In this document: one piece after another, positions 1 through 8,177 of the stretch | How the letters are laid out: each line of letters begins with the position of its first letter | Numbering within the stretch: the stretch's first letter is position 1 | Assembly: GCF_900605495.1 (NCBI RefSeq) | Contig: NZ_LR027600.1 | Location: 246,843-310,842, forward strand | DNA: 64,000 nucleotides | Reading direction: 5' to 3' | DNA from: Bacilliculturomica massiliensis | GTDB taxonomy: Bacteria; Bacillota; Clostridia; Peptostreptococcales; Anaerovoracaceae | Position numbers and translations under genes: made by a program | The notes under the pieces: model-generated | Told to the model about the DNA's origin: nothing | What the model saw: the letters and a program-made list of their open reading frames with translations, nothing else | The model's database searches: none

Positions 1-181
1 CGTTGTTTGTTTTTTGCCCTATCCTCAGTGCGGATCACCGCGGGCTCTCCTCAGGTTTGGTCCTGGGGGCGTGACCAGGGCTGGTCTTGAGGAAACGGCC
101 CGTGGATAAAGAATGCCGAAAGGGCGCGGGAAAAATGCAAAAGTGAAGGAAGAGACAAAAAGAGAACGTATGGTAGAGGTT

Positions 182-235
182 GCGTCGAGAGTAAAGGTCG
201 CGTCGGAAGTAAAGAACGCGTCGAGAGTAAAGGAG
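182..235 (+). repeat. 18-nt tandem repeat, three units
   Basis: Three consecutive 18-nt units (182-199, 200-217, 218-235) share the core GCGTCG-x-x-AGTAAAG. The last unit supplies most of the AGGAGG ribosome binding site of the gene at 245. The repeat is open in the reading frame of that gene and would encode ASRVKV-like hexapeptides if an upstream start were used, but no ribosome binding site is seen further upstream. Confidence 0.8.
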
Positions 236-244
236 GACATGCAT

Positions 245-556
245 ATGAGTACGATAAAACAGCCGGAGGCCAGCGTGGCCATTCAGGTACTGCCCGATGT
301 GGAAGGCGAGGATGTGATCCGCGTGGTAGACGAGGTGATCGCCTACATCAAGTCGTTTGGGCTGAATACGTATGTGGGCCCCTTCGAGACCACTGTCGAG
401 GGAGACTATGAGACGCTGATGGAAATTGTTAAGGGCTGTCAGGAGATCTGTATCAAGGCGGGAGCGCCCAGCGTGAAAAGCTATGTGAAGATCTTTTTCA
501 ACCCGGAAGCGGGAGTGTGGACGATTGACAAAAAAATCTCCAAGCATCATCTCTAA
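245..556 (+). CDS. Thiamine-binding protein, YkoF/MTH1187 (DUF77) family
   Basis: This is a 103-residue protein of the small ferredoxin-like fold family that binds thiamine or its HMP moiety. The conserved features seen are an N-terminal strand ending in VLPDVEGED, the GLNTYVGPFETTVEGDY stretch around residue 37-53, and a C-terminal KIFF strand. In-frame starts exist at 113 and 239, but only ATG 245 lies 8 nt behind AGGAGG (231-236). Its last codons overlap the permease gene by 32 nt, so it is translationally coupled to an uptake system. A role as a cytoplasmic thiamine/HMP carrier or sensor is inferred from family and neighbours. Confidence 0.8.
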   Translation: MSTIKQPEASVAIQVLPDVEGEDVIRVVDEVIAYIKSFGLNTYVGPFETTVEGDYETLMEIVKGCQEICIKAGAPSVKSYVKIFFNPEAGVWTIDKKISKHHL

Positions 557-1286
557 ACTGTATCCGGTCACCTTCGTGGCGCTGCTGCTGTTTCTCTGGT
601 GGGCGGTATGCTTTTTTGGCGTGGTGCCGGGATTTATGCTGCCGTCGCCCCAGAAGGTGGCTGCAACGCTGATCACGGAGTTTCCCAACATGCTGCCCCA
701 CGCGGCGGTATCGCTGCAGGAGTCGTTTTACGGGCTGGGGTCATCCATAGCGGCGGCTTTTGTGCTGTCGGTATTGATGGATCGGTTTGAGTTTCTGCGC
801 CGATCAGTATACCCGGTGGTGGTCCTGACCCAGACGATACCCACCATCGCTATGGCGCCGATTTTGGTGCTGTGGCTGGGATACGGCATTCTGCCGAAGG
901 TGGTATTGATCTTCATCACCTGCTTCTTTCCTCTGGTCATCAGCCTGCTGGGAGGATTTCAGTCGGTGGACCGGGATATCGTGCGTCTGTATCACTCGAT
1001 GGGGGCTACTCGCAATCAGATCCTGTGGCAGGTGAAGGTTCCCTCGGCTCTTGACAGTTTTTTTTCGGGGCTGAGGGTCTCGGCGGCGTATTCCATCGTG
1101 GGCGCGGTGATCGCAGAGTGGCTGGGCGGAAACAACGGGCTGGGCGTGTACATGACGCGGGCGCGGAAGTCCTACGCTTACGATAAAATGTTTGCAGTCA
1201 TCATACTCATCAGCGTGCTGAGCCTGCTGCTGATGAAGCTGGTGGATATTCTGCACAGGCGCGCCATGCCGTGGAAAAAGCAGTGA
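525..1286 (+). CDS. ABC transporter permease, HMP/thiamine-precursor type
   Basis: This 253-residue integral membrane protein has about six hydrophobic segments. The cytoplasmic EAA-type loop lies near residues 156-176 (YHSMGATRNQILWQV), where the ATPase docks. It belongs to the SsuC/TauC-like permease family, which includes ThiX. The start is TTG 525, preceded by GGAG at 512-515, inside the upstream gene. With the lipoprotein at 1353 and the ATPase at 2359 it completes a ThiXYZ-type importer. Taurine/sulfonate permeases are close relatives, so the substrate call rests mainly on the binding protein. Confidence 0.8.
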   Translation: MTKKSPSIISKLYPVTFVALLLFLWWAVCFFGVVPGFMLPSPQKVAATLITEFPNMLPHAAVSLQESFYGLGSSIAAAFVLSVLMDRFEFLRRSVYPVVVLTQTIPTIAMAPILVLWLGYGILPKVVLIFITCFFPLVISLLGGFQSVDRDIVRLYHSMGATRNQILWQVKVPSALDSFFSGLRVSAAYSIVGAVIAEWLGGNNGLGVYMTRARKSYAYDKMFAVIILISVLSLLLMKLVDILHRRAMPWKKQ

Positions 1287-1352
1287 GATACGAAAGAAAC
1301 AGATGAGATACGAAAGAAACAGAATAGAAAAAGACAGGAAAGGATTGGGACA

Positions 1353-2378
1353 ATGAAAAAGAACACGATCAAAAGAATAGCGGCGGGAGCCGCGGCTGCG
1401 GCGCTGATGTTTTCCCTGGCCGCCTGCGGTTCCGGCCAGACGGAGGGCGGAGACGGCAGCGGGGAACAGACAGAACTGAAAAAGATCACCTTTGTGCTGG
1501 ACTGGACGCCGAACACGAATCATACGGGGGTGTATGCGGCTCAGGCGCTGGGATATTACAAAGACGCAGGGCTGGATGTGGAGATCCAGCAGCCGCCGGA
1601 AGACGGGGCCAATATTGCGGTGGCTACGGGGAAGGCGCAGTTCGGCGTGGGATTCCAGGAGACGATCGGACCTGCGCTCACCGCAGACGATCCGCTGCCC
1701 ATTACGGCGGTGGCTTCCATTATCGACCACAATACATCCGGTATGATCTCAATGAAGGAGAAGAATATAACCAGCTTCAAAGATCTGGAGGGAAAGACCT
1801 ACGCTAGCTGGGACACGCCTTCGGAGAAGGAGATCATCCAGCAGTGTATGGAGGATCAGGGCGGCGATTACGCAAAGCTGAAGACCGTGCCCAATTCAGG
1901 AGCCGATGCGCTCTCTCTGATGCAGACGGGCGATGTGGACGTAGTATGGGTGTACGAGGCCTGGGACGTAATGATGGCGGAGGTAGCCGGACTGGATTAC
2001 AATTTCATCAAATTCAGCGATGCCTCGCCGGTACTGGATTTCTATACGCCCGTGATCATAGCCAACAACGATTTCCTCAAAGAAGACCCGGAAACAGCCA
2101 GGGCGTTTCTTGCAGCCACGGCCAAAGGATATGAATATGCCATCGCAAATCCCAAGGAGGCGGGCGAGATCCTCTGTCAGGCGGATTCCACGCTGTCGCC
2201 CGAACTGGTGCAGAAGTCTCAGGCATATCTGGCGGATCAGTATCAGGCGGAAAAACCCGCGTGGGGAACCATCGACAAGGATCGCTGGACAGCGTTTAAC
2301 CAATGGATGTTTGAGAAGGGATTGATCCCCGCGGAACTGGGCAGCGAGGGATTTACCAATGACTACCTGCCTCAGTAA
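1353..2378 (+). CDS. NMT1/ThiY-like substrate-binding lipoprotein
   Basis: This 341-residue extracytoplasmic solute-binding protein starts with a lipoprotein signal peptide: KK at the N-terminus, an Ala-rich core, and lipobox LAAC with the lipidated Cys at residue 25. The mature part opens with WTPNTNHTG (51-59), the signature of the NMT1/THI5 family, whose members bind HMP or formylaminopyrimidine. It should sit on the outer face of the membrane and feed the permease encoded upstream. Its 3' end overlaps the ATPase gene by 20 nt. Thiamine-precursor uptake is the best reading; riboflavin or other pyrimidine ligands are possible in this superfamily. Confidence 0.82.
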   Translation: MKKNTIKRIAAGAAAAALMFSLAACGSGQTEGGDGSGEQTELKKITFVLDWTPNTNHTGVYAAQALGYYKDAGLDVEIQQPPEDGANIAVATGKAQFGVGFQETIGPALTADDPLPITAVASIIDHNTSGMISMKEKNITSFKDLEGKTYASWDTPSEKEIIQQCMEDQGGDYAKLKTVPNSGADALSLMQTGDVDVVWVYEAWDVMMAEVAGLDYNFIKFSDASPVLDFYTPVIIANNDFLKEDPETARAFLAATAKGYEYAIANPKEAGEILCQADSTLSPELVQKSQAYLADQYQAEKPAWGTIDKDRWTAFNQWMFEKGLIPAELGSEGFTNDYLPQ

Positions 2379-3153
2379 CGCCGGCGCGGCGGGCGCCGCC
2401 AATGGGGAACAGGGTGAACGGGTCCTCTGGTGCGAACGGCTGACCAAAAGTTACGAAGGGGAGCCGATCATAGAAGAGATCAGTGTGGAGCTGTGCAGGG
2501 GGCAGCTGGTCAGCGTGCTGGGGGCCAGCGGCACGGGAAAGACTACGCTGTTCAATTCTCTGTCCGGATTGGAAGAGCCGGACAGCGGAAGGGTCTTTCT
2601 GCGTGGCGAGGACGTGACTGGCAAACCGGGCCGCGTCAGTTATATGCAGCAGAAGGACCTGCTCCTGCCTTTCCGCACGATCCTTGACAATACCTGCGTG
2701 CCGCTTTTGTTGAGAGGCGTGGAACGGAAGAAGGCCAGAGAACAGGCCCGGGAGTTTTTCGGCGAGTTCGGCCTTTCCGGCTGTGAGGATAAGTATCCCT
2801 CGCAGCTGTCTGGAGGCATGCGGCAGCGGGCCGCACTGCTGCGCAGTTACCTTTTTCAGGGGGAGATCATGCTTCTGGACGAACCCTTCTCGGCGCTGGA
2901 CGCGATCACAAAATCCTCCATGCACCAGTGGTACAAGTCCGTCTGCAGAAAGCACGGAACATCCGCATTTCTCATCACGCACGATATCGACGAGGCGATC
3001 CTGCTCTCGGACCGGATCTATGTCATCGCCGGGGTACCGGGAAAAATCTGTGCGGATATCCGTATTCAGAGCAGCGGTGAGCGGGACAGCGAGTTCACTA
3101 TGAGCGAGACATTTATCGGGTATAAGCGTCAAATTCTGTCCCACATTCGGTGA
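2359..3153 (+). CDS. ABC transporter ATP-binding protein, thiamine-precursor type
   Basis: This 264-residue nucleotide-binding subunit has all core motifs: Walker A GASGTGKTT (55-63), Q-loop MQQKDLLLP (about 96-104), signature LSGGMRQR (150-157), Walker B MLLDEP (171-176) and switch His in ITHDIDEA (about 206-213). It powers the permease at 525 with the lipoprotein at 1353. The start lies inside the 3' end of the lipoprotein gene, which indicates coupled translation. The first 20 residues are Ala/Gly-rich and poorly conserved, so a later start near residue 20 cannot be excluded. A terminator follows at 3277. Confidence 0.85.
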   Translation: MTTCLSNAGAAGAANGEQGERVLWCERLTKSYEGEPIIEEISVELCRGQLVSVLGASGTGKTTLFNSLSGLEEPDSGRVFLRGEDVTGKPGRVSYMQQKDLLLPFRTILDNTCVPLLLRGVERKKAREQAREFFGEFGLSGCEDKYPSQLSGGMRQRAALLRSYLFQGEIMLLDEPFSALDAITKSSMHQWYKSVCRKHGTSAFLITHDIDEAILLSDRIYVIAGVPGKICADIRIQSSGERDSEFTMSETFIGYKRQILSHIR

Positions 3154-3276
3154 TGTACGGCTGCGCCGTTCCGTAGAGCTGCTTCTCTGACGGTTCTGGG
3201 GACGGACAGGGCCGCAGTCGGACTGAAAGTGAAAGACAGCGAGGATAAAGAGGATAGAAAGAGAAGAAAAGAGCAG

Positions 3277-3322
3277 AAAAGAGCAGCGGGGATCTGTGGA
3301 TGGGATCCGCCGCTGCTCTTTT
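3277..3322. terminator. Bidirectional terminator between convergent genes
   Basis: A 13-bp inverted repeat (AAAAGAGCAGCGG at 3277-3289 with its complement at 3310-3322) is flanked by A and T runs. It separates the thiamine-precursor operon from the convergent esterase gene and can serve both strands. Confidence 0.75.
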
Positions 3323-3361
3323 CAGTATTTCCCCTGTGGGACTGAGGGGAGGTATGAAGGA

Positions 3362-4546
3362 TCATAGGACCGTGCGGACCTCCTCAGCGATCCGGCGGAT
3401 CACGTCCAGCGCCCGGTCAAATTTATGCCAGTACAGGAGAAACCCGTGCATCATTCCGGGCGCCCGATAGAGAGTTACCGCGTTTCCGGCGTCTTTCAGC
3501 CTGCGGGCGAAAGCTTCCCCGTCGTCGCGCAGAGGGTCGCATTCAGCTGTAATGCACAGGGTGGGAGGGAGGCCGGTCAGATCCGCCGCACGGCCGGGGT
3601 TCAGACAGGGATCCAACGGATCCGCATCCTTCGGCAGGTACTGCTCCATGCACCAGTCCAGCATCGTCCGGGGCAGTACGTATCCGCCCTGCCCGAACAG
3701 GCGGACAGATGGGGACTCATCGTCGGGAATACAGCCTGCCGGACCGTAGCACAGGATCTGCAGACCGACGACGGGAAGGTCCCCGGCTGGTATGGAGCCG
3801 GCTGCAGGGACCGCATCCTGGCGGGAAGCGCCTGAAGAAAGACCATTTTGTCGGCCGCCGGCCGGCAGTCGTTCCGCAGTCCGGCGCAGATCCCGGATGA
3901 GCAGAGAGAGGACCGCGCTGATGGAAGCGCCGGCGCTGTCGCCGGCGAGAATGATCTTTCCGGGATCGCAGCCAAGGGCTGCGGCATTATGGTACGCCCA
4001 CAGGAGAACGTCAAAGCCGTCCTCCATGCAGGCCGGATATTTATATTCAGGAGCAAGCCGGTAGCCAACGGAGACCACTGCACAGCCGCATTCCAGGGCC
4101 AGCTTTCGGCAGAGGGAATCGTGACTGGCAATGTTGTGCATGATAAAACCTCCGCCGTGAAAGTACAGCATCAGAGGCAGGGAAGATCCGCATGATGTGC
4201 GCACTGCGGCAGATCCGCCGCGGCAGCCGGGAACGTCCGCAGGTTTTTCAGGCGCGTCGGGGCAGAAGGGAAAATAGACGCGCACAGGGATCTCATGGCT
4301 GCCGTCGCCGGAAGCGCATCGGGCGGAAAAAAACCGGAGGCCCTGCTGCTCCTGGATCCTGCGGCATGCTCCGGCGGGTACCTGTCTGTCTTCCGTGCAG
4401 AAAACAGGGATGCGCCAGCTATCCTTATCGTTGAACGCCGCGTCGGCGTCGTCCCGCGCCTGTTTTACCGTGGCGGCGTGGGCCGGAGCGTTTTTCAGCC
4501 TGTCGCCGTAAAATGCGGCGACCTGCGGGTCAAGTTCGTTTTTCAT
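3362..4546 (-). CDS. Alpha/beta hydrolase, HSL-type esterase
   Basis: This 394-residue protein is of the hormone-sensitive-lipase family. The oxyanion motif HGGG is at 130-133, the nucleophile elbow GDSAG has its Ser near residue 204, the acid lies in the DPLRDDG segment near residue 350, and the catalytic His in MHGF near residue 374. It probably hydrolyses short-chain esters in the cytoplasm. An inserted low-complexity stretch at about 215-245 makes it longer than the usual 300-350 residues. The start at 4546 has GAGGAGG 7 nt upstream. It is transcribed alone from a consensus promoter at 4657-4685. Confidence 0.82.
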   Translation of the reverse strand: MKNELDPQVAAFYGDRLKNAPAHAATVKQARDDADAAFNDKDSWRIPVFCTEDRQVPAGACRRIQEQQGLRFFSARCASGDGSHEIPVRVYFPFCPDAPEKPADVPGCRGGSAAVRTSCGSSLPLMLYFHGGGFIMHNIASHDSLCRKLALECGCAVVSVGYRLAPEYKYPACMEDGFDVLLWAYHNAAALGCDPGKIILAGDSAGASISAVLSLLIRDLRRTAERLPAGGRQNGLSSGASRQDAVPAAGSIPAGDLPVVGLQILCYGPAGCIPDDESPSVRLFGQGGYVLPRTMLDWCMEQYLPKDADPLDPCLNPGRAADLTGLPPTLCITAECDPLRDDGEAFARRLKDAGNAVTLYRAPGMMHGFLLYWHKFDRALDVIRRIAEEVRTVL

Positions 4547-4590
4547 GAATTCCTCCTCACAGGAGCCCTGGCAACAGGCGGACGATCAGC

Positions 4591-4621
4591 AAAATCCACG
4601 AGATCATTCGTGGATTTTTTT
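4591..4621. terminator. Hairpin with T-run in esterase leader
   Basis: Two perfect 11-bp arms (4591-4601 and 4608-4618) enclose a 6-nt loop and are followed on the + strand by seven T's. On the minus strand the hairpin lies in the 5' leader of the esterase mRNA, between promoter and start codon. It could shield the divergent regulator region from read-through or act as an attenuator. Confidence 0.55.
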
Positions 4622-4656
4622 CAGTCCGGGCTTCCATGTTCTTTTCTATCATTATA

Positions 4657-4685
4657 ATATTACTTTGTGGCGGTTCCCTTGTCAA
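4657..4685 (-). promoter_or_regulatory. Sigma-70-type promoter of esterase gene
   Basis: Read on the minus strand, TTGACA (4685-4680) is separated by 17 nt from TAATAT (4662-4657). Transcription would start near 4650, giving a leader of about 100 nt. Confidence 0.7.
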
Positions 4686-4803
4686 CTTCCGCCGGACTGG
4701 GGACCGTGGCCGGCTGCCGCGCAGTTCTGACCGGGCTATGCTGCAGGGCAGTCTTGTCTGCGGCCGGCTGCCGCGGGTCCAGGGATCATTTTCTGGCACG
4801 AAA

Positions 4804-4869
4804 TTTTTCCATTTAATAAGTTATCACGAAACGGTAATATTTATCATTATATTGGATGGTAGTATCAAC
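4804..4869 (+). promoter_or_regulatory. Promoter/operator block, copy A
   Basis: This AT-rich block is paralogous to 10463-10528. The core 4821-4869 aligns without gaps to 10480-10528 with 40 of 49 positions identical, including CGGTAATA, TTGGATG and TATCAAC. It lies upstream of the sigma-54 activator gene and presumably contains its promoter and a shared operator. Confidence 0.65.
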
Positions 4870-4916
4870 GAAAAATCAGCGGACTGGGGACTGGGATCAT
4901 CCGGGGAGGGCTGCGA

Positions 4917-4967
4917 ATGACGAAACTGCTGCGGAATGCGGGAATTGGAATGAGGTGGAGCAATTGA
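4917..4967 (+). CDS. 16-codon leader ORF, relic of XRE gene start
   Basis: The ORF reads MTKLLRNAGIGMRWSN and then stops. Its first eleven residues match MTKLLQDVGIG, the start of the XRE regulator at 10574, and the DNA upstream is also paralogous. A good ribosome binding site (GGGGAGG, 4903-4909) precedes the ATG. The stop codon overlaps the TTG start of the sigma-54 activator in the tetranucleotide TTGA, so translation of the activator may depend on the leader. Whether a peptide accumulates is unknown. Confidence 0.55.
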   Translation: MTKLLRNAGIGMRWSN

Positions 4968-6982
4968 AAAAACGGATCGTGCTCTTTGTTACGGAGAGAG
5001 ACGCGCTCAAGAGGTACACGGAGCAGATGCAGGCATTTTTTGAGGACCGGGTGAGCATCTATCCCTATGCTGTTCCCGAGATCGAGGATTATGATTTTCC
5101 GGGAGTGCCGAAAGCGGATCTATATGTGGCTTCCATGCCGGATGTGATACCCGTAGGCATGAGTAAACTGGATGAAAATGTGCCGGCTGTCTACATTTCA
5201 CGGACGTTTCAGCGTGAAAAGACCATTCCGCTGACGCAGCTGCCGGTGGGGGCGGTGGTCTTGTTTGCCGATTATTCCGAGGTGATCGCCTCAGAGACGC
5301 TGGGGATCCTCAACAGCATCAGCAAGGGCGTAAACTATATCTATTGCGCTACGGAAGAAGAAATGGAACGGCATGGGGACGCCTGCTGCGTGGTGACGAT
5401 CCGGGATGATCATCCGGATTCGAGACAGATCAAACGCGTGGTGAATATCGGATGGTACAAGATCGCCCCAACCACGTACATGGAGATCGCAAAGCGTCTG
5501 GATATTCTGGACCCGGAGATCAGCGGTAAGATCTACAGGTATTCCAAGGAAGTTCACCTTTTGAATCCCGGAGTCTTCGAGGTGATCAAAGGGACCTGGG
5601 AGCTGGAGGATATCTGGAACACCGTCTCCGATATGATCGACGAGGGCATCGTTCTGGTGGACACGTCGGGCGTTCTGCTGAGACACAATGTGTTTGCGGA
5701 AAAACAGGGCGCTGTCACACGGGGGGAGGACGGGATCGGATTCGTCTGTCCGGAGGTGCGGGAGGCGGCCATGGGACGATACGCGATGACCGACGAAGTG
5801 ATCGAACTGGCCGCCACCGGAAAGACCGTTCTGGTCTCCAAACGGCCTGTCCTCACCTATGGGGAGCTGAAGGGGTTTCTGCTCCTGCTGAAGGACGCCA
5901 AGGTAGTGCAGTTGGCGGAGACAAGACTCAGGCTGCAGGAAAGGAAGAAAAACTTTCCCGCCCGTTACACCTTTGATGATATCGTGACGTGCAGCCCGCT
6001 GATGGAAAAGAACATCGAGATCTGCAAGAAATTTGCCAGAACAGATATCAGCATTCTCATAACAGGTGACAGCGGCACGGGAAAAGAGCTCTTTGCCCAG
6101 TCGGTCCACAACGGCTCGCCCCGGCGGAGCATGCCGTTCGTAGCGCTGAACTGTGCGGCGGTTCCAGCCGAACTGCTGGAAAGCGAGTTGTTCGGCTATG
6201 CGGACGGCGCGTTTACGGGAGCGAAGAAAGGCGGGAAGCGGGGACTTCTGGAATTGGCCCACAGAGGAACCATCTTCTTCGATGAGATCGGGGAGATGCC
6301 GTTGTCCGTTCAGGCAAAGATCCTGCGGGTGCTGCAGGAGCGGGAGGTCATGCGCATTGGCGGCGAGTCGCTGATCCCCATCGATATCAGGGTCATCGCA
6401 GCGTCCAATGTGGATTTTGAGGAGCTGCTGGAAGAAAAGAAGTTTCGAAAAGACCTGTTCTACAGACTGAATGCGGCGCAGATCCACATACCGCCGCTGG
6501 CAGAGAGAACAGAAGACATCCCGCTGCTGGCTGAACATTTTCTGAAGGAGATGGGAGGGAAGCGCCTGTCGAAAGAGCTGACCGGCTATCTGAGCAGCAT
6601 ACCATGGCGGGGAAATGCCAGGGAACTGAGAAACTGTATCGAATACATGCATATTATGGGGGGCAGCGTGCTGGAGATCTTCGATCTTCCTCTGGAACGT
6701 CAGGAATATGCAGATGGGCACAGATCGGAGGGACCGGGGCGCGGTCCGCAACACAGAGCGGAGGAACTGACCGTTTTCGTGGACCGGGAGCAGGAAGCGG
6801 CGGAGATCATACTGAATGTGCTTCGCGTCCGCAGCGTGGGGCGTCGGATGCTGACGAAAATACTTCAGGAAAACGGCGTTCGTATCTCCGAATATCGGGT
6901 GAGAAAGCTTCTGAGTCTTATGGAAAAGCAGGGGCTGATCCTGATGGGAAGCGGGCGGAAAGGGATAGAATTGAAAAAGTAA
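4964..6982 (+). CDS. Sigma-54-dependent transcriptional activator
   Basis: This 672-residue enhancer-binding protein has four parts. The N-terminal sensory region (about 1-200) resembles a PrpR-type receiver or periplasmic-binding fold. A short PAS-like segment (about 205-330) follows. The AAA+ core has Walker A GDSGTGKE (368-375), the sigma-54 contact loop GAFTGA (415-420) and Walker B FFDE (438-441). The C-terminal winged-helix-like segment (about 605-672) takes the place of the usual Fis-type helix-turn-helix. TTG 4964, behind GAGGTGGAG, is preferred over the upstream in-frame ATG at 4856. Its target is probably the sigma-54 promoter at 7065, which drives the deacylase and carrier genes. 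Confidence 0.85.
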   Translation: MKKRIVLFVTERDALKRYTEQMQAFFEDRVSIYPYAVPEIEDYDFPGVPKADLYVASMPDVIPVGMSKLDENVPAVYISRTFQREKTIPLTQLPVGAVVLFADYSEVIASETLGILNSISKGVNYIYCATEEEMERHGDACCVVTIRDDHPDSRQIKRVVNIGWYKIAPTTYMEIAKRLDILDPEISGKIYRYSKEVHLLNPGVFEVIKGTWELEDIWNTVSDMIDEGIVLVDTSGVLLRHNVFAEKQGAVTRGEDGIGFVCPEVREAAMGRYAMTDEVIELAATGKTVLVSKRPVLTYGELKGFLLLLKDAKVVQLAETRLRLQERKKNFPARYTFDDIVTCSPLMEKNIEICKKFARTDISILITGDSGTGKELFAQSVHNGSPRRSMPFVALNCAAVPAELLESELFGYADGAFTGAKKGGKRGLLELAHRGTIFFDEIGEMPLSVQAKILRVLQEREVMRIGGESLIPIDIRVIAASNVDFEELLEEKKFRKDLFYRLNAAQIHIPPLAERTEDIPLLAEHFLKEMGGKRLSKELTGYLSSIPWRGNARELRNCIEYMHIMGGSVLEIFDLPLERQEYADGHRSEGPGRGPQHRAEELTVFVDREQEAAEIILNVLRVRSVGRRMLTKILQENGVRISEYRVRKLLSLMEKQGLILMGSGRKGIELKK

Positions 6983-7002
6983 AAGAAACGGGATGAAAAC
7001 AT

Positions 7003-7031
7003 AAAAACGGGATGAAATGATCCCGCTTTTT
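7003..7031 (+). terminator. Terminator of activator gene
   Basis: CGGGAT (7008-7013) pairs with ATCCCG (7020-7025); an A-run precedes and a T-rich run follows. A second CGGGATGA copy lies just upstream at 6989. Confidence 0.6.
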
Positions 7032-7064
7032 ATTTCTGTTTCGTCAATATATACCGAATTTCGA

Positions 7065-7081
7065 CTGGCATGGATATTGCT
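7065..7081 (+). promoter_or_regulatory. Sigma-54 promoter
   Basis: CTGGCATGGATATTGCT matches the -24/-12 consensus YTGGCAYG-N4-TTGCW at every fixed position. It lies 56 nt upstream of the deacylase gene and directly after the activator gene. Confidence 0.85.
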
Positions 7082-7136
7082 TTTTTAATAGAACGTCTTA
7101 TAAAAGCAATGCGCTTGCAGTGAAAGGAGAAATTCG

Positions 7137-8144
7137 ATGGAAATGAACATGCTTGAGAACTTTAATCTGAAAGAAGAACTGAAAAAACGGGGAACGAAGA
7201 AGATCGGCTATGTGCCCTTCGCCCAAAAGGCCAACGGATCCTGGGTGAGCATTCCCGTAATGCTGGCGGTGGGAAAGAAGGAAGGCCCGGTGCTTCTGGC
7301 CGACGGCTGCTGCCACGGCGATGAATATGAGGGGACGGAGGGCATTATCGCCGCCTTTGACGCTCTGGACGTCAGCGAGATGAGCGGAGCCTTTGTGGGA
7401 GTGCCGGCGCTGAATCTGGACGCCTTCGGAGAGATGCGCAGGTACAACGGCAATGATTTTGTGCCGGTGGATCTGAACCGGACGTTTCCCGGAAACGAGG
7501 AGGGTTACTTCACCAGCTCTCTGGCCCATTTCTACTTCAATAATTTCATAAAGCATGCAAACGGGCTGATCACCCTGCACGGCGGCGGGAATTATCTGTA
7601 TCTGAGTCCTGTGACGAATTTTCAGCACATGGGAGACGAGACCAGCAAAATGTCGGAGGCTATGGCGCGGGCGTTCGGTTTTGAGGTGCTCTGGCGGGAC
7701 GACGAATGCAGCGGAGAGCAGGGCATGGAGGATCAGGTCTCTTATCTGAACGGAGTGCCGGCCATTACTCCGGAGATCGGCGGTCAGGCCACCCGTCTGC
7801 ATCACAGAGAGGAAACAGTGGGCAGGATCAGAGAAGGGATCATGAATGTACTTCGGCTTTTCAAAATTCTGGACGGAGAGGTAAAGACCTTCGACGATCA
7901 GTATTACGTCAATCTGGAATATATCTACAGCCGTCACGGCGGGATCCACAAGCCGCTGAAGAAGGAGGGCGAAGAGGTGAGGAAGGGAGAAACGCTGTCG
8001 ATCATCACGGACGTGTTCGGCCGGGAGGTAGACCGTGTCCTTTCCCCTTACGACGGAGTGGTGGTAGGCTTCCTGGCCTATTCGATCATCAATCCCAGGT
8101 CCTGGTCCTATCTGCTGGGGCGGGATGTAAAAAAAGCGGACTGA
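7137..8144 (+). CDS. Succinylglutamate desuccinylase/aspartoacylase family deacylase
   Basis: This 335-residue zinc hydrolase is of the M14-like AstE/AspA family. Metal ligands are seen as CHGDE (His60, Glu63) and His148 in TLHGGG. The substrate-binding NRTFPG is at 114-119 and the catalytic Glu213 lies in TPEIGG. The C-terminal third (about 265-335) is a beta-barrel with a biotinyl/lipoyl-like HKPLKKEGEEVRKGE segment. Such enzymes cleave N-acyl amino acids or related amides in the cytoplasm. It is first in a sigma-54-driven operon with a YfcC carrier 33 nt downstream, suggesting uptake and deacylation of an N-acyl amino acid or peptide. The exact substrate is not readable. Confidence 0.82.
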   Translation: MEMNMLENFNLKEELKKRGTKKIGYVPFAQKANGSWVSIPVMLAVGKKEGPVLLADGCCHGDEYEGTEGIIAAFDALDVSEMSGAFVGVPALNLDAFGEMRRYNGNDFVPVDLNRTFPGNEEGYFTSSLAHFYFNNFIKHANGLITLHGGGNYLYLSPVTNFQHMGDETSKMSEAMARAFGFEVLWRDDECSGEQGMEDQVSYLNGVPAITPEIGGQATRLHHREETVGRIREGIMNVLRLFKILDGEVKTFDDQYYVNLEYIYSRHGGIHKPLKKEGEEVRKGETLSIITDVFGREVDRVLSPYDGVVVGFLAYSIINPRSWSYLLGRDVKKAD

Positions 8145-8177
8145 CCGTTAAAACCAGCGGACGAAAAGGAGTGCAAA

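Noticed and set aside
1..240. Possible TPP riboswitch ahead of the thiamine operon
   Set aside because: Some hairpins (CCTCA/TGAGG, GGTC/GACC near 50-105) exist, but the conserved CTGAGA and CCTGATCTGG blocks are missing; a riboswitch upstream of the window cannot be excluded.
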